Shown here piece by piece: positions 13,578 through 14,031 of a stretch of 14,031 nt of DNA. Source of the DNA: Stagnihabitans sp038323315. Lineage in GTDB: Bacteria > Pseudomonadota > Alphaproteobacteria > Rhodobacterales > Rhodobacteraceae. The DNA is taken from assembly GCA_038323315.1 (NCBI GenBank), contig JBBQGU010000064.1:1-14031 (forward strand). Direction: 5' to 3'. The translations under genes were made by a program, and so were the position numbers. The number at the start of each line of letters is the position of its first letter. Within the stretch, counting starts at the first letter, position 1. The notes under the pieces were generated by a model. The model was not told the origin of the DNA. It saw only the letters and a program-made list of their open reading frames with translations, and did not search any database.

Positions 13578-14031
13578 TGTGGCGCAACATCGCCTCGAAT
13601 GCGCTGACCTTGTTCATTGTGGGGCTGCTGATGATGTCGGGCCTGCTGACGATGGGGCGGCAGATGTATCAACAGCCGGGGCCGCTGACCCAGGCCGTGT
13701 GTTTCAAGGTGGACCGGGGCGCGAGCCTGAGCGCCGTCAGTCAGGGCCTGTTGCAACAGGGGGCGATCAGTGACGCCCGCGTGTTCCGGATTGGTGCGAA
13801 TTATTCAGGGCAGGGGGCCAGGCTGAAATTCGGGTCGTATCTGGTGGATGCCGGGTCCTCGATGCAGTCGGTGGTCAGTTTGTTGACCGGCGGTGGTGCC
13901 TCGACCTGCGGCGAGGAGGTCAACTTTATCATCGGCGTGGCGTCGTCGCAGGTGGTGTTGCAAAAGCTGGACCCCGCCACCAGCAAATATGTCGAGGTTG
14001 CCAAGTTTGACCCCGCCATCGATGCCGTGCC
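13577..14031 (+). CDS. mltG: Endolytic murein transglycosylase MltG (YceG-like), N-terminal part
   Basis: The first 151 codons; the gene runs off the window. It begins MWRNIASNALTLFIVGLLMMSGLL, one N-terminal membrane anchor followed by a periplasmic part with VDRGASLSAVSQGLLQQGAI and LKFGSYLV, the LysM-like N-terminal region of YceG/MltG, which cleaves nascent peptidoglycan strands. The catalytic domain is beyond the window. fabF–mltG is a conserved neighbour pair in Rhodobacterales, and the TGATG overlap with fabF implies coupled translation. Identification rests on the N-terminal layout plus context. Confidence 0.8.
   Translation, partial: MWRNIASNALTLFIVGLLMMSGLLTMGRQMYQQPGPLTQAVCFKVDRGASLSAVSQGLLQQGAISDARVFRIGANYSGQGARLKFGSYLVDAGSSMQSVVSLLTGGGASTCGEEVNFIIGVASSQVVLQKLDPATSKYVEVAKFDPAIDAV

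Overview
The window looks like the chromosome of an alphaproteobacterium, most likely Rhodobacterales (Paracoccaceae-like). The evidence is high GC, the gene order [fabD end?]–fabG–acpP–fabF–mltG on the + strand, and RTX proteins with a C-terminal type I secretion-type tail. I see no rRNA, tRNA, CRISPR array, transposase or integrase.

Layout. (1) 1-41 is the tail of an upstream gene that resembles the FabD C-terminus. (2) 95-844 is an aspartate/glutamate racemase-family gene whose middle is read out of frame by two compensating frameshifts. (3) 878-1615 is fabG, overlapped by four bases by an alpha/beta-hydrolase-like gene (1612-2355). (4) 1612-6449 is a tandem duplication of a two-gene convergent module. 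Each unit is a + strand alpha/beta-hydrolase-like gene meeting tail to tail a - strand gene for an RTX protein with an N-terminal SGNH / sialate-O-acetylesterase-like domain. The duplicated unit also carries a copy of the acpP promoter and leader, reaching the acpP ribosome binding site and the first acpP bases. The second hydrolase gene therefore sits behind an acpP-type promoter and a ten-codon mini-ORF. In RTX copy A the expected ATG start has become ATC behind an intact AGGAGG. (5) 6450-6683 is acpP with a strong UUCG-loop terminator. (6) 6861-12009 is a - strand operon of TetR regulator, periplasmic adaptor and RND pump, with a perfect 16-bp palindromic operator candidate in its promoter and its own terminator. 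(7) 12288-14031 is fabF followed by the start of mltG (TGATG overlap).

How it fits together. The type II fatty acid synthesis genes fabG, acpP and fabF are normally close together in this group. Here accessory DNA breaks them up at three points: a decaying racemase before fabG, the duplicated hydrolase/RTX-esterase module between fabG and acpP, and an efflux operon between acpP and fabF. The duplicated module is the most unusual part. It pairs a protein with no visible export signal and an Ser-Asp-His hydrolase arrangement with a probably secreted, calcium-binding carbohydrate esterase. I infer, without proof, a role in building and trimming an acylated surface or extracellular glycan.
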